A program made the position numbers and the translations under genes. A stretch of DNA of 64,000 bases. It comes from Tigriopus japonicus (taxonomy: Eukaryota; Arthropoda; Copepoda; Harpacticoida; Harpacticidae). Shown here piece after piece: positions 23,301 through 38,543 of the stretch; positions within the stretch are counted from its first letter, which is position 1; each line of letters starts with the position of its first letter. The notes under the pieces are model-generated. The model worked only from the letters and a program-made list of their open reading frames with translations. It made no database searches and was not told the DNA's origin. The stretch spans positions 9,870,182-9,934,181 of the forward strand of contig CM021312.1 in assembly GCA_010645155.1 (NCBI GenBank), read 5' to 3'.

Positions 23301-25400
23301 TTCCACCTAACGCCAACACTCAACAAGTGAAATTAGAAATGGAAAAAATGCTCCTAATTTGTGAACAAAAACCTGTTTACCTATGCGGTGACTTTAACCA
23401 AGGATTTCGAAAAATAATGGATTGAGGTCGAAGCTTTGTTAGGACTAGTCTTGGTCACCCAGGGTGATGATCAAGTGGGCTTAAAATATGTTCAAATAAG
23501 AAATGGTATTCATTGTCTGGATCTTGTTGGTCAAATTTCAAGTTTAAAACTTAGCAATAACTAAAACTGCCACTGAAAACTTGCTTTAAACATATTTCGA
23601 AGGATATTTGTATTTCCTCTCCCCTTAATTAAAAGCACTTTTTTCGATCTTTGAGTTCAAGTTTGATCACGCTCAAAAAAAGGAGGAAGGTGCTCATCGT
23701 TTCCAACACAACCGAAAACTGTCCTTCTAGGCTGTTGGTAAAATCAGGCTGAATTGGCAGCGCGCCTTAGTAGCTGTGACCAAGGGTAGTCATAACAAAA
23801 AGCTGCGACATTTGTCCATATCTAAAGATGTCCTTGCTTTAACATAGATTTCTCGAAATCGTCAACAAAGGCTGCTCAGCTCCAAGACTGCTTAATGAAT
23901 TTCGAGTTAGCACCACTAATTCACAAACCAACTAGAGTAACGTCCAATTCAAGTTCACAGATTGACAACATATTTAGCATTAGGAAGCTAGTCTCAAAGT
24001 GCGGAATTATCTTATGCAATGTGAGTGACCAAGTTGGGACATTTGTATCAACAGATAAAGAGAAAATAGACAAAACCAGTAATGGGAGTACGATTACGCG
24101 TAGAGTAACTAAGGGAAAAAACATTCTTGAAATGCGAAAATGTCTGCAAGCTGTACGGTGGAAAATCTCTGAAAGAGATCCAATTGGGTCTTTCGAAAAT
24201 TTCCATGCGGAACTAACAAAGGCTTTCAATTCGACCTGTCCCCAAAAGAGCGCTTAAAACGACAAAAACTTCTAACAAAATATCAGCTTTACCCCACAGA
24301 TGACAATAAACAGAGGTACTCGACATTTTCTAAGATATACTTCAGGTTGATAAAAACGGCAAAATCTTTATATTGGCAGAATTACTTCAAACTTAATCGC
24401 GGAAATACAGGTCAGATCTGGAAAGGAGCGAGGTCACTTTTGGAATATGAGCACCGGAGAACTAACGCCCCCACAAAAATCAAAGTTAATAACGTGTCAG
24501 TTACTGACAAAAAAGCAATAGCATCATCCTTTAATAATTATTTTAGTACCGTGGGTAAGAACATAAGTGATGCGATGTCTCAAGGAGCAAATTCACTTGG
24601 ACAAGGTAGATTTTTCACCATGTAAACAAAATCAGCGCAGATACTACTTCAAAGCAGTGAATCAGACTGATATTACAAAAGTAATTGATAAACTTCCATC
24701 AAAATACGAATATCTTGCCTAGTCTTAAAAGGACTTAAAAGTGAAATTTCGGTTCCACTGAGTCGCCTCGTAAACATATCCTACTATACTACCTATAATT
24801 ACTGGTTACGTCCCTTACCAATTCAAAATAGCAAAAATTATCCCTATATTTAAGATAGGTGATCGTGAAGAAATAGCAAACTATCGACCTATCAGCCTTT
24901 TGTCATCTATCTCAAAGGTTGTGGGAAAGATTGTGTACCAACAGCTGTTTGAGCATTTTAAAAATCATCTGAAAATTTCCAGTTTGGTTTCCAAGCAAAG
25001 CATTCAACAACTAACGCGATGCACAACTTTCTACAAAACATTACAGATCATAGCGGATAGAAGTATTCCTTGGGGATTTTTGTAGACCTTGAAAAGGCGT
25101 TCGACACGGTCAGACATGACCTCTTACTGATGAAACTCGAAAAATACAAGTACAGCCAAAATGTGATTAGATGGGTCACAAATTACCTAGCAAATCGAAA
25201 ACAAAAAGTTGAATAAAAAGTTCGAAAAAGTAACTTCCACGAAATTTTTTTTGGCGTTTTTGTCACCTAAAAATCATCTCTAGCAATCACAAAAAAAAAA
25301 CAATCAATCGGAATTTGCGACACATACCTGCTTTTGTTGATGGCAAAACCAGGGAAAAGATTAAAACCAAAACTGTTCCAAACTTGATCGAGAGGGCCAT
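5057..25400 (-). CDS. Unrecognised secreted/lumenal protein, 429 aa, seven exons
   Basis: I do not recognise the family. Exons are 25400-25328, 13926-13727, 11733-11556, 11101-10909, 7507-7301, 7147-6991 and 5338-5057. Every junction has an AG acceptor and a GT donor, and the phases (1, 0, 1, 2, 2, 0) join into one frame of 1290 bases with a TAA stop. The ATG at 25400 was chosen because it opens a textbook signal peptide, MALSIKFGTVLVLIFSLVLP then STKA, with likely cleavage after Ala24. The mature part has nine cysteines, N-glycosylation sequons at about Asn108, Asn182 and Asn243, and no clear later membrane span, so secretion is likely. Intron 1 is 11.4 kb and holds a gypsy fragment, a LINE and several small DNA transposons. 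The link of exon 1 to exon 2 rests on phase and signal-peptide logic and is the least certain join. Confidence 0.8.
5429..5622. repeat. Dispersed direct repeat, copy 2
   Basis: Second copy of the repeat at 4418-4610, in the same orientation and lying in intron 6. The two differ by scattered substitutions and indels, so the duplication is not recent. Confidence 0.75.
5721..5869. mobile_element. Small fold-back element with about 50-base arms
   Basis: CAATGGGATATGCACAAAGG at 5721 is mirrored by the complement ending in CCCATTG at 5869. The arms continue inward through GGTTGC...GCG and TCATACCGCT/AGCGGTATGA. About 149 bases in total, with no coding capacity. Palindromic non-autonomous transposon or its relic. 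Confidence 0.75.
6086..6404. mobile_element. hAT-like MITE, 319 bp, perfect 8-bp target duplication
   Basis: Ends are TAGTGATGGACCGAAAG and CTTTCGGTCCATCACTA, a perfect inverted pair of 17 bases, flanked by ATGAAATC at 6078-6085 and 6405-6412. The interior has several subterminal copies of TTTCGGTTTCGGTT. Length, 8-bp duplication and subterminal motifs fit a non-autonomous hAT element. It lies in intron 6 of the secreted-protein gene. Confidence 0.88.
6991..7147 (-). CDS. Exon 6 of the secreted-protein gene
   Basis: Acceptor CGGCTTACAG precedes 7147 and donor GTACG follows 6991. The peptide runs from SPDLKEFCLETFLPEI to LLYGAIWQ. It has no ATG-started frame of its own and was found only from the splice sites and phase. 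Confidence 0.75.
7301..7507 (-). CDS. Exon 5 of the secreted-protein gene
   Basis: Acceptor TTCCTATTAG precedes 7507; donor GTAAGA follows 7301. Begins with the split Arg codon then PFNAVEVSENVQNTF, contains the sequon at about Asn243 and one cysteine. Confidence 0.78.
7508..8300. other. Intron sequence, no further feature recognised
   Basis: Part of the intron between exons 4 and 5 of the secreted-protein gene. No exon, paired repeat or coding segment was recognised here. Confidence 0.45.
8302..8669. repeat. Fold-back repeat with about 118-base arms
   Basis: 8302-8421 and 8552-8669 are inverted complements of each other; conserved blocks include CTGCCGCGTAGACATCGCT and GGCCAGCCAGCA. The arms differ at about a fifth of positions and are separated by about 130 bases. 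The ORFs in it are not coding. Confidence 0.75.
8675..9190 (+). repeat. Dispersed repeat, member of an inverted pair
   Basis: About 515 bases, recurring as the reverse complement at 14726-15235. Shared blocks include GATCTCCTCTGGCCATCTTG and TTCCCGCCAAAAATGATGAC. Small indels differ between copies. It abuts the fold-back repeat at 8302-8669 and could be part of one larger element. No transposase was recognised. Confidence 0.75.
9449..9840. mobile_element. Possible Tc1/mariner-type MITE
   Basis: Ends CTGGGTGATTCATAAGAAAC and GTTTCTTTTGAAACACCCGG pair inverted at about 17 of 20 positions. TA precedes the left end, but CA follows the right, so the TA duplication is imperfect. 392 bases, with no transposase remnant seen. 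Confidence 0.5.
9944..10901. mobile_element. hAT-like element inserted at the exon 4 5' splice site
   Basis: 958 bases with ends CAGGGTTGCCAGGT and AACCTGGCAACCCTG, flanked by TCTTTACC (9936-9943) and TCCTTACC (10902-10909), an 8-base duplication with one mismatch. Many AAGTGGCCGA-like motifs sit near both ends, as subterminal transposase sites do in hAT elements. The right-hand duplication copy covers the last base of exon 4 and intron bases +1 to +7 of the minus-strand gene. No transposase frame was recognised. Confidence 0.85.
10909..11101 (-). CDS. Exon 4 of the secreted-protein gene
   Basis: Acceptor CTTGTTCAG precedes 11101; the donor is AAG then GTAAGGA at 10908-10902. Encodes residues about 151-215, rich in Ala, Ser and Ile, with an NMT sequon at about Asn182. 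The donor lies inside the target duplication of the transposon at 9944-10901. Confidence 0.78.
11556..11733 (-). CDS. Exon 3 of the secreted-protein gene
   Basis: Acceptor CTTGCAG precedes 11733; donor GTTTGC follows 11556. Begins EDEVPPEQRTDYYETY and carries three cysteines and the NCS sequon at about Asn108. Confidence 0.78.
11846..12577. mobile_element. hAT-like MITE, 732 bp
   Basis: Ends CAGGGCCACCA and TGGTGGCCCTG, with flanks TTCATCAG (11838-11845) and TTTATCAG (12578-12585), one mismatch in eight. A block resembling the left end (TTGTAAATTACATTTTACA-like) recurs internally near 12078. AT-rich and non-coding. It lies in intron 2, about 110 bases upstream of the exon 3 acceptor. Confidence 0.82.
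12586..13726. other. Intron 2, remainder; nothing recognised
   Basis: AT-rich intron between exons 2 and 3 of the secreted-protein gene. Two related short segments occur near 13300 and 13575 (ATGCACCAAAAATA-type), too short to classify. Confidence 0.4.
13727..13926 (-). CDS. Exon 2 of the secreted-protein gene
   Basis: Acceptor TTTTCAAACAG precedes 13926; donor GTGAGT follows 13727. Residues about 25-91, including two cysteines and an acidic, mostly helical-looking segment. Confidence 0.75.
14395..14600 (+). mobile_element. LINE ORF2 C-terminus and 3' end fragment
   Basis: An open stretch from about 14400 encodes ADPLTVFNAGLDKFLKS and ends NSNSLVDQISYKR-stop near 14538, the typical tail of a jockey/CR1-like reverse-transcriptase polyprotein. 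The same tail lies inverted at 2756-2870. It is a 5'-truncated copy in intron 1 of the secreted-protein gene. Confidence 0.65.
14726..15235 (-). repeat. Dispersed repeat, inverted partner of 8675-9190
   Basis: Reverse complement of the repeat at 8675-9190 over about 510 bases. This copy lies in intron 1 and the other in intron 4 of the same gene, so exons 2 to 4 sit between complementary sequences. Confidence 0.75.
15481..16294. mobile_element. hAT-like MITE, TAGGGCCCGGAAA family, copy 1
   Basis: Ends TAGGGCCCGGAAA and TTTCCGGGCCCTA, flanked by perfect 8-base duplications GTGATTAC (15473-15480, 16295-16302). The first 150 bases match the copy at 49299 closely. This copy also holds an internal palindrome: about 60 bases at 15655-15718 are the inverted complement of 15862-15922, absent from the other copy. 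Confidence 0.88.
16303..17373. other. Intron DNA with AAAC-rich simple repeats
   Basis: 16310-16400 and 16690-16740 are rich in CAAA/AACA units. The rest is AT-rich and shows no gene. Confidence 0.5.
17374..18969 (+). mobile_element. Ty3/gypsy retrotransposon pol fragment (protease and reverse transcriptase)
   Basis: One frame stays open from about 17374 to the stop at 18967-18969; the first ATG is at 17506 (487 codons). It contains an aspartic protease core with DSGAS at about residue 32 of the ATG-started frame. A reverse-transcriptase domain follows, with the conserved LTIDLRNVNK, FRVGDKLYHFKRLPMGVKPA and a catalytic motif read as AMHDDIV where Ty3/gypsy elements usually have Tyr-x-Asp-Asp. 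The frame ends at the beginning of the RNase H connection. RNase H, integrase, a gag zinc knuckle and LTRs were not seen, so it is a truncated copy despite the uninterrupted frame. It sits in intron 1 of the secreted-protein gene, on the opposite strand. Confidence 0.85.
18970..21040. other. Intron 1 DNA, no gene seen
   Basis: AT-rich, lacking recognisable coding sequence. The only sharp structure is the perfect hairpin at 19978-20005. From about 20850 the composition becomes less AT-rich and may be the 5' UTR of the LINE that follows. Confidence 0.45.
19978..20005. repeat. Perfect 12-bp hairpin
   Basis: CCCGTTTATCCC, loop CCTT, GGGATAAACGGG. Every stem position pairs. It lies in intron 1 with no known role; the flanking CAGGGTTGGTCAGG could be one end of a small transposon, but no partner end was found. 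Confidence 0.7.
21040..25215 (+). mobile_element. Decayed LINE (non-LTR retrotransposon), ORF1 and partial ORF2
   Basis: 21085-22153 carries an ORF1-like sequence in two frames (broken near 21290-21330) ending in a CCHC zinc knuckle (C-X2-C-X4-H-X4-C, near 21694-21735). ORF2 remnants follow. The endonuclease start is near 22993-23110 (VNVRSL...PTFVTIQEVW), then RRGGGVGILIH (23165-23200) and an endonuclease C-terminal part (23895-24240, IDNIF...VSDQ). A linker comes at 24347-24625. The reverse transcriptase begins with NYRPISLLSS (about 24880), then VDLEKAFDTVRHDLL (about 25084). Frameshifts and stops divide it, and it breaks off within the reverse transcriptase near 25215. A MITE (22435-22908) is inserted between ORF1 and the endonuclease. 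Jockey/CR1-like by motif; the clade is not certain. Confidence 0.8.
22435..22908. mobile_element. MITE nested in the LINE, sibling of 62378-62862
   Basis: Starts ATGGTGACAATGTGAGGTCC and ends GGACCTCACATCGTCGCCAT, an inverted pair with few mismatches. TACTCCAA flanks it on both sides (22427-22434, 22909-22916), though two bases (AG) lie between the left copy and the pairing. Internal blocks (GTGTTGCCAGATATTT, TTCTACTTTCAAAACAGA-like) match the second copy. Confidence 0.75.
25328..25400 (-). CDS. Exon 1 of the secreted-protein gene: signal peptide
   Basis: Encodes residues 1-24 plus one base of codon 25. The donor reads GCAG then GTATGTG, a strong 5' splice site. The first base of codon 25 pairs with GG at the start of exon 2 (13926) to give Gly, and the frame stays open. 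A separate small secreted gene whose second exon is elsewhere is the alternative. Confidence 0.65.
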
Positions 25401-25824
25401 GTTGAATCGAAGAATTTGATCCTGGAATGAGTCTAGTTTAGAAACGTCAAAGATATTATTGTTTGTGAAGAGATTTGAGATAAGACTAATCCTCAAGACA
25501 CACGTCAGGATGAATTTATTATTATTGTTAAATCACAACTTAGAGCTTTTGAGCATAAATTGTTAAGACGTGCACTACTTTGTTCAAAGATGGTTTCAAG
25601 GGCAAATTTTGGCGAACCTGGTTGGTTTATTAGCGCAACCTGAATCAGACAAGTTAGTTGAAAGGAGCAAACAAAGAGATGAAATTCCGGACTAACTATA
25701 ACGAAAAACAAATTAAAAAGGGTTTTCAAACACAAAATATTTCAATTGCATTATTAGTCCAATTTTTAACGGTACACCCTGTAAATCACGGTCGAAGTTA
25801 GCCCAAAGCTTCGACCCTTTAAGA

Positions 25825-26073
25825 CAGGGGTCGGCAATCGGTGGGCCGCGGCCCAAATGTGGTCTCAAAGGTGGACGTTGGTGGGCCCAGGAGTTATGGA
25901 GAAAGTCCAAAATAGTGGGCCCGAGAGCCATCCATAGTAGTGTACTTGTGGGCCCAAAGCTCTTTGGTCATTAATTTGTAGGCCCATGAACCTACCAATG
26001 CCTGTTTGGTGGGCCCCTGACAACAAGAATCAAATTTCGTGGGCCTTGACCCATAAGTGGTTGTCGACCCCTG
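25825..26073. mobile_element. hAT-like MITE, 249 bp, perfect 8-bp target duplication
   Basis: Ends CAGGGGTCGGCAA and TTGTCGACCCCTG, flanked by CTTTAAGA at 25817-25824 and 26074-26081. CAGNGGTCGGCAA is a well-known type of hAT terminus. The interior repeats GTGGGCCC-like motifs about six times. It lies about 420 bases upstream of the secreted-protein start codon. Confidence 0.9.
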
Positions 26074-26081
26074 CTTTAAGA

Positions 26082-27510
26082 TGACCACTCGCCATCTTGA
26101 GGATAAATCATTGATTTTTTTACATATAGTTGTGATTACGATGAGCTGTACGTAATTTTGTCGAAAGTATCTGTAAAAGTAAGTTTTAAGGTGGATATAT
26201 TGCACTGTAGATCATGAATGTTCTGCTAATTTAAGTTCTAAAGAAAATTTATTAAGATTTTACATGAACCATTCAACATGTCATGAAATCTCCTGAACAC
26301 ACTCCCAACTATTGAGAAATAGTCAATGTTTTGTGCAGACGGGACATCAGATGTTTTGCTTTGGAATAATGGCCTTGATTTGATTTTCATGTTGGAATGA
26401 CGCCTCTCAAGAAACGGTGAAAAGAAAAGTAACAGGCTTGCTGGATTGAAGAACAAACATCGCCAATTTACCAAAGAACATAGACCTGAGACCTTGGAGC
26501 TAAAGCAACTTCCAAAACCAACCAAATGAAACAACGATGGGCTTACAAGATGTAATTTTCCTCTATCCTTTCTTCTGACGAGTGTTGGATTTTCCCATGA
26601 TAGAGTCGACTTTAAAGCTTCTACAAATGTCCACGGCAACACTCTTTTTCCTTTTGTTCCGTGAAAGTAAAATGTTTCAAGTTCTCGGTTTGAATTAGGC
26701 ATTTTTTACCATAAAAGAGCTCATAAAAATGGTTTGCTATAACTGAACTCCCCAAACACGCACGATATTGGCACTTTTACATAGAAATGGTAACTAGAGA
26801 AGCTAAAATTGAGACAATATCAGCCCAACCCCATCGTTACGCCAAGATTGGCCCAACTGCCGAGGATGAACTTTTTACCCTCTGGCGTAAAAATTTCATA
26901 CGTTTCGCACAACCTTTTATTTGCATTTCCCATTTGGGAGTGACATTTTTTTGTGTATAGAACTGTAGATCGGGCTACTCACAAACCCGTTGTTAAGCAT
27001 TGAGAAGAGTGACGTCTCTTGCATGACTCAAGTGTCAGGCAAGAAACGTCACCACAGATCATATAATGACTAGATGTCGCATTGGCCCGTTCCGTCGGCG
27101 AGAGAAAAGTGACACCACTTGGCCCAGCTGCGCTAGCTTCAAAATCTCAGGGCGACCGCGTGCTTAGAAGTAACGACGCTCGCTCGCGTCGAGAACAAAG
27201 TACGTACGGTACTTTGAGTTTGTTCGGGATTTGGCCACTCTGGCAAAATTTTGAAAAGTTCGAAATTCCCACCATTTTAGGGTGTACTGTTATGTACCAG
27301 CTGATGAAGCAAAGTTGTCCACCGTTTTCTCGCGCGAAGCGTGGTCTAGCAATTATATGGTCTGTGAACGTCACTCTCACGTGGATTGTGTCAAATCTCG
27401 CATGAATTGTGTCCAAGTGACACAATTCATGTGAGAAAATGGAAGCACTGCTTGCAGAGTTTCATCAACCATCAGTCAAAAAAAAGTTGTCTTTCTGTTC
27501 AGAGCCTTCT
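26082..27510. other. Intergenic region between the two minus-strand genes
   Basis: Should hold the promoter of the secreted-protein gene (near its 3' side) and end at the hnRNP 3' UTR. A 154-codon minus-strand frame (26702-26238) has no recognisable domain. No TATA box was assigned. Confidence 0.4.
27401..27431. repeat. Perfect 13-bp hairpin
   Basis: CATGAATTGTGTC, loop CAAGT, GACACAATTCATG. It lies downstream of the hnRNP gene, about 80 bases beyond its probable polyadenylation signal. It is not followed by a T run and no function is assigned. Confidence 0.65.
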
Positions 27511-27513
27511 CGG

Positions 27514-27519
27514 TTTATT
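27514..27519 (-). terminator. Probable AATAAA polyadenylation signal of the hnRNP gene
   Basis: First clear AATAAA on the minus strand after the hnRNP stop at 27975, implying a 3' UTR of roughly 460-480 bases. Confidence 0.5.
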
Positions 27520-27974
27520 GATACACAATAACTGTCTTCTCGACCCACGTATTCATAAAAAGTTAATTCCACAACAATCATTAGTACCACATCCACACAC
27601 TTCAGTAAGCCATCCCGTCCTCGAGTAACTTCAAGCTATAAAAGGAGAAATCTCAAAAAATCTACGGTTGTAATTCAAATGTATTTCGACAGAATGCACG
27701 TAGATAGAGAACGGAATTTCCCTGATCAATCCTGTTTAGAGAGGGTTTTTTAGAGAGAGGAAGAGGAAGGGGCTTTTTCTTTTTGATAGGGGAGATCAAA
27801 ACACAGGTTTGTTTTACACAACAGAGACACGTACAAAATAGGAATGGGAACACCTTGATTGATTGGCAAACATTGTGAAGTGTGACTGCTGCCTCAAGCG
27901 CACACAAATACAGAGAACTGATTTTGAACTTAAGGGAGAATGAAGGAGGGAGGAGGAACAGGAGGTCATTAGGA

Positions 27975-35111
<7,137 letters not shown>

Positions 35112-38100
35112 GATGCAAGAATGAGTATGAGATAACGAGAGATAGTTGATCCGGTCAGATTACAACGCGAACACGAGTAAAAAGAGATGGTCAATGAATG
35201 CGCAACGTTGTCTTAATGCCGATTTCAGAAGTCACGTGACTCAATCGTGGCCAGAAAAACGGCCCAACTGTCGGCCCAAAATACAGGCTGAATGGGCTGG
35301 AAAGAGGGCCAACAATGGAGGTTTAGAGTCAGAAACGAGTCCAATTTTGGGTCAATGCAATTATTCTGGAATAACTTTGAAAAGTTATGGCGTAAGATGA
35401 TCTGGCACGTTGAGTCGGATAGCTTCTAAGAGGTTAGATAGAGAAGTGAACTTTAGACGTTAGGTTTAGACATTTTGCCCATAACGGTTGCTTTAAAGTC
35501 GATGTAAGGATTCAAGTAACACTAGGCATGGGTTTGTATTTCTCGATTCACATATAGCACTAGCCCTTTCATAAGATGAGCTTAGCACCTTGTCAACGTT
35601 AAAACGAAGGACACTTTAACCTATTGCAATATTTTTTTTTATAAAATAATATGAAAAAAATATTAATAATAAAATATAATAGTATAAATATTTTCCCAAC
35701 TCTCATTTGAGGGCCTCAATGGGAGTTCCTAAACATTTTCAGAAGGATTAGATCGACGGTTTTCCCAATCATGATCTTCATTGCAAAGTATTTCAGTGTT
35801 TCACACAATTTCTTATAATATTTCTATCCACATTATAATATTGTTTGGAGGATATCACCGTTGAACACGGTTGACTCTGCGGTCGAAACCCTATCAGGCA
35901 AGAATGCAAATTAAAAAAAAAATAGAAAGATATCAAAATCATTAGAAACTTATAGGAAAGGTCCCAAAAAGTTTGAAACTGACTCCAAACATTTCGTTTT
36001 CGGCAAGTCTGTTGACTCTTTCGGCCAACGGCCAAAAACGCCAAAAAGCCCCGGCTTTCCTAAGCGTGACCAAAAACAACAGCCGCTGTAACCGTTACTT
36101 CATCAGGATCTACCCTCTTACAGCCCATTTCCTTTCGTTGTGCCAAAACTAACGTCTTGAATAAACTGTCTCCATTTAACCCCTATATATTGTTGTTTAC
36201 TTATCGATTATTTCCAGTGTTGGCCCGATCATTTTAAAGCACAGCCACACTGAGGTCATTCCGACCGTCACATTTCTGTCCCAACGGCGTTCCTACAAGG
36301 ACGCAACTCAACAGTTATGTCTCCCTCACAACCTAAGAGACATCGTTCTTAGGAATGGGACGGGTTTAAGCCGTGTCTCATGTTCATGGATAGTTTCATT
36401 AACATTTGAGGAAAGGTTTCGATTTGGCGTAATATGGGAGATCATTCTTCTCGTCTTGGTCCGCACCCATTTCGAGAAAATGGCGGCCAAAGGCCCTTTC
36501 AGCCCGCTTCAAGTTATATTCATCTCAGGCTTGACCCTGCCTCAAAGTCGATGAGAAACCTTAGGATATCATGACCCCATACCCAAAATTGCGTTTGATT
36601 TTAAATGAAGGATCAATTTCAACTTGGATTGACACGACCTTTGCCCAATATTCATGTCCGTGGAACCTTGACAAACGCTAATTTTGGCCGGGAGATGAGC
36701 CAAGTTGAACCCTGAATTGTGATGTTCGAGCGGTGAAGAGCAAGCCCAGGCAGAGCCTGGCCATCACTTCAGCGTTGCCATTACGAACGCGAATCGCCCA
36801 TGATATCAGGAAGGCCTTGGCATTTGAGCTCAATACAAAAGTAGTTTTAGGTTTAGGAAGTTGTTTAGCCCTCTGTAGGAAACTGTTTTGAGCTTCAGAG
36901 GTGGGAATTTGGCGACTGAATGATTTGACGCTTTTGGGAGTCGTGAAAATTTGCTGAGAAAATGCTCTTCAGCGTTGCTGATCATTACTTTGTTTTGCCG
37001 TTATTGGACCCTGGAATTTTAAGGAAAGAATTATGGTTGCTTCTATCTGTGAAGATCATGAGAAAGTGCGGCCTAGTAAACTGGCGTAGAAGCATTGAAA
37101 AAGGACTTGTGTATTTCAGGTAATTTTAAATCATGGATCATGCGTTTGAAAAGGCTTTCTAAGGTTTGTCTATATTATGGGATTTTTTGGTTTTGAAACA
37201 AAAGTTTGTGGGTGCTATATCAATTTTTATAGGATGCCTCATCCATTTACGTAACAAATTAAGTTAGAAGCTCTTCATCCATTCAATCTTAGAGCTTTCC
37301 ATTTTTCTTGAAGTCTAAAATTCGTTCGTTTAAGAGTCAGTGTGCCAAGGCTGAAGGCCTGCGTTAACCGTTTTATAAATACGTTCTGGACAACCCCATT
37401 CAATAAAGTTGATTTTTCACACTTTTATCCACTTTCAAATGAGGGTGCCAAAGCGTTAATCCGGCCCTAGTGAGAAGTGACTTTATAGTAAAGCTTCCAA
37501 AAAGCAAAAGAACTGAGATACGCGTGAGCAAACGCGCAGCCATGAGTAGCCTCGGACGTGAACATTATCCCAGCCATAGCTTGAGCCCGGCTTATTATGC
37601 CATATTAGACCTGAAATGGTCGCTATCTAAATTTAGACAAAATCGAATTTTGGATTAACTTCTTGAGTGTGTGTCCTGGTAGGTCGGCGACACCCAGCGC
37701 GTTTGTCCTTTTTATAACGCGGTGTCTTTTCAAACTTTTTCTTAACCTTTATTATTCATCCTACCTTTCACCTCACATTGAAAAAATCCTAAGTCGCTTG
37801 ACTCCATTTTAAAACCTAACCTCACACGATAGAACGTAATCCAACCTAATTTAGTCGCGGTTTGAAAGAAATAGGTCACGCAACCTCAGGAAATCGCCGA
37901 GAGATTATTCCTCCTTCGGCATTTCGGATCCGAAATCCCCGGCGCAACGCTGATTTTGACCCGAAACCCATTGGTTTTTCGGCATCGCTGAACGGACTCT
38001 CAATCACACCGAGTGTCGGATTCGGATTGCGTGTGCCAAATTATCCCCGGATTTTCGCGCCTATCGCGTTCTTCTTCGGCCTTTATTGACGGCGATTTCC

Positions 38101-38292
38101 TCGACGCGGGCTTTTTCATCGCGGTCGGCCGGATTCGGCTTATAGCAAACTCGATCGATTTTCGGTTGGCCGGTGCGCGCTCGTGTCGAATCCCGCCTTT
38201 TTTTCGTCCCGCTTGAGCCCGGAAATGGGCGGGCCATGAGCGCGCACTCGCCGCCCATCATTATTCGCGCGCGCCCAAATCCCTTTTGAAAG
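35112..38292. promoter_or_regulatory. Shared upstream region of two divergent genes
   Basis: Separates the start codons of the hnRNP gene (minus) and the BET gene (plus). From about 37860 to past the BET start the sequence turns visibly GC- and CpG-rich, in contrast to the surrounding AT-rich DNA, as expected of a promoter and 5' UTR of a broadly expressed gene. 35640-35690 is an AT simple repeat. No TATA box or initiator could be assigned with confidence, and non-coding first exons may lie here. Confidence 0.5.
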
Positions 38293-38543
38293 ATGAGCGT
38301 GATGTCGAGTGGGTCGGAAAAAGGGGCCAATTCGGCCGTGAAAACCAGTCTTAATGGACAAACGCCGCCGATAATGACGCCCACGCCCCATCACAAGACC
38401 TCGGCCACGCCCACGCCCGTCCATTCGGAGACCACCCACACCGCCAGTATGACAACTTCGACTTCAAGCGCGTCTTCGATGATATCGACGCCAACGGGCG
38501 CCAAATCCGCGGTTCCGGCTAGAAATGATTCGCCGCCGCCCAG
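38293..38543 (+). CDS. fs(1)h: BET exon 1: Ser/Thr-rich N-terminus
   Basis: 83 codons plus two bases; the donor is AG then GTAAAC. Low-complexity Ser, Thr and Pro with [18 protein letters not shown]-rich relative to the rest of the window. Confidence 0.85.

Noticed and set aside
25760..25790. CGGTACACCCTGTA, resembling a mariner end
   Set aside because: No matching inverted end found nearby, so no element boundaries can be drawn.
26238..26702. 154-codon minus-strand frame upstream of the secreted-protein gene
   Set aside because: No recognisable domain, no Kozak or splice support, and a composition like the surrounding AT-rich DNA. Left as unproven.
27082..27425. Plus- and minus-strand frames of about 100 codons
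   Set aside because: Overlapping on opposite strands, with no domain; part of an intergenic stretch with a hairpin.
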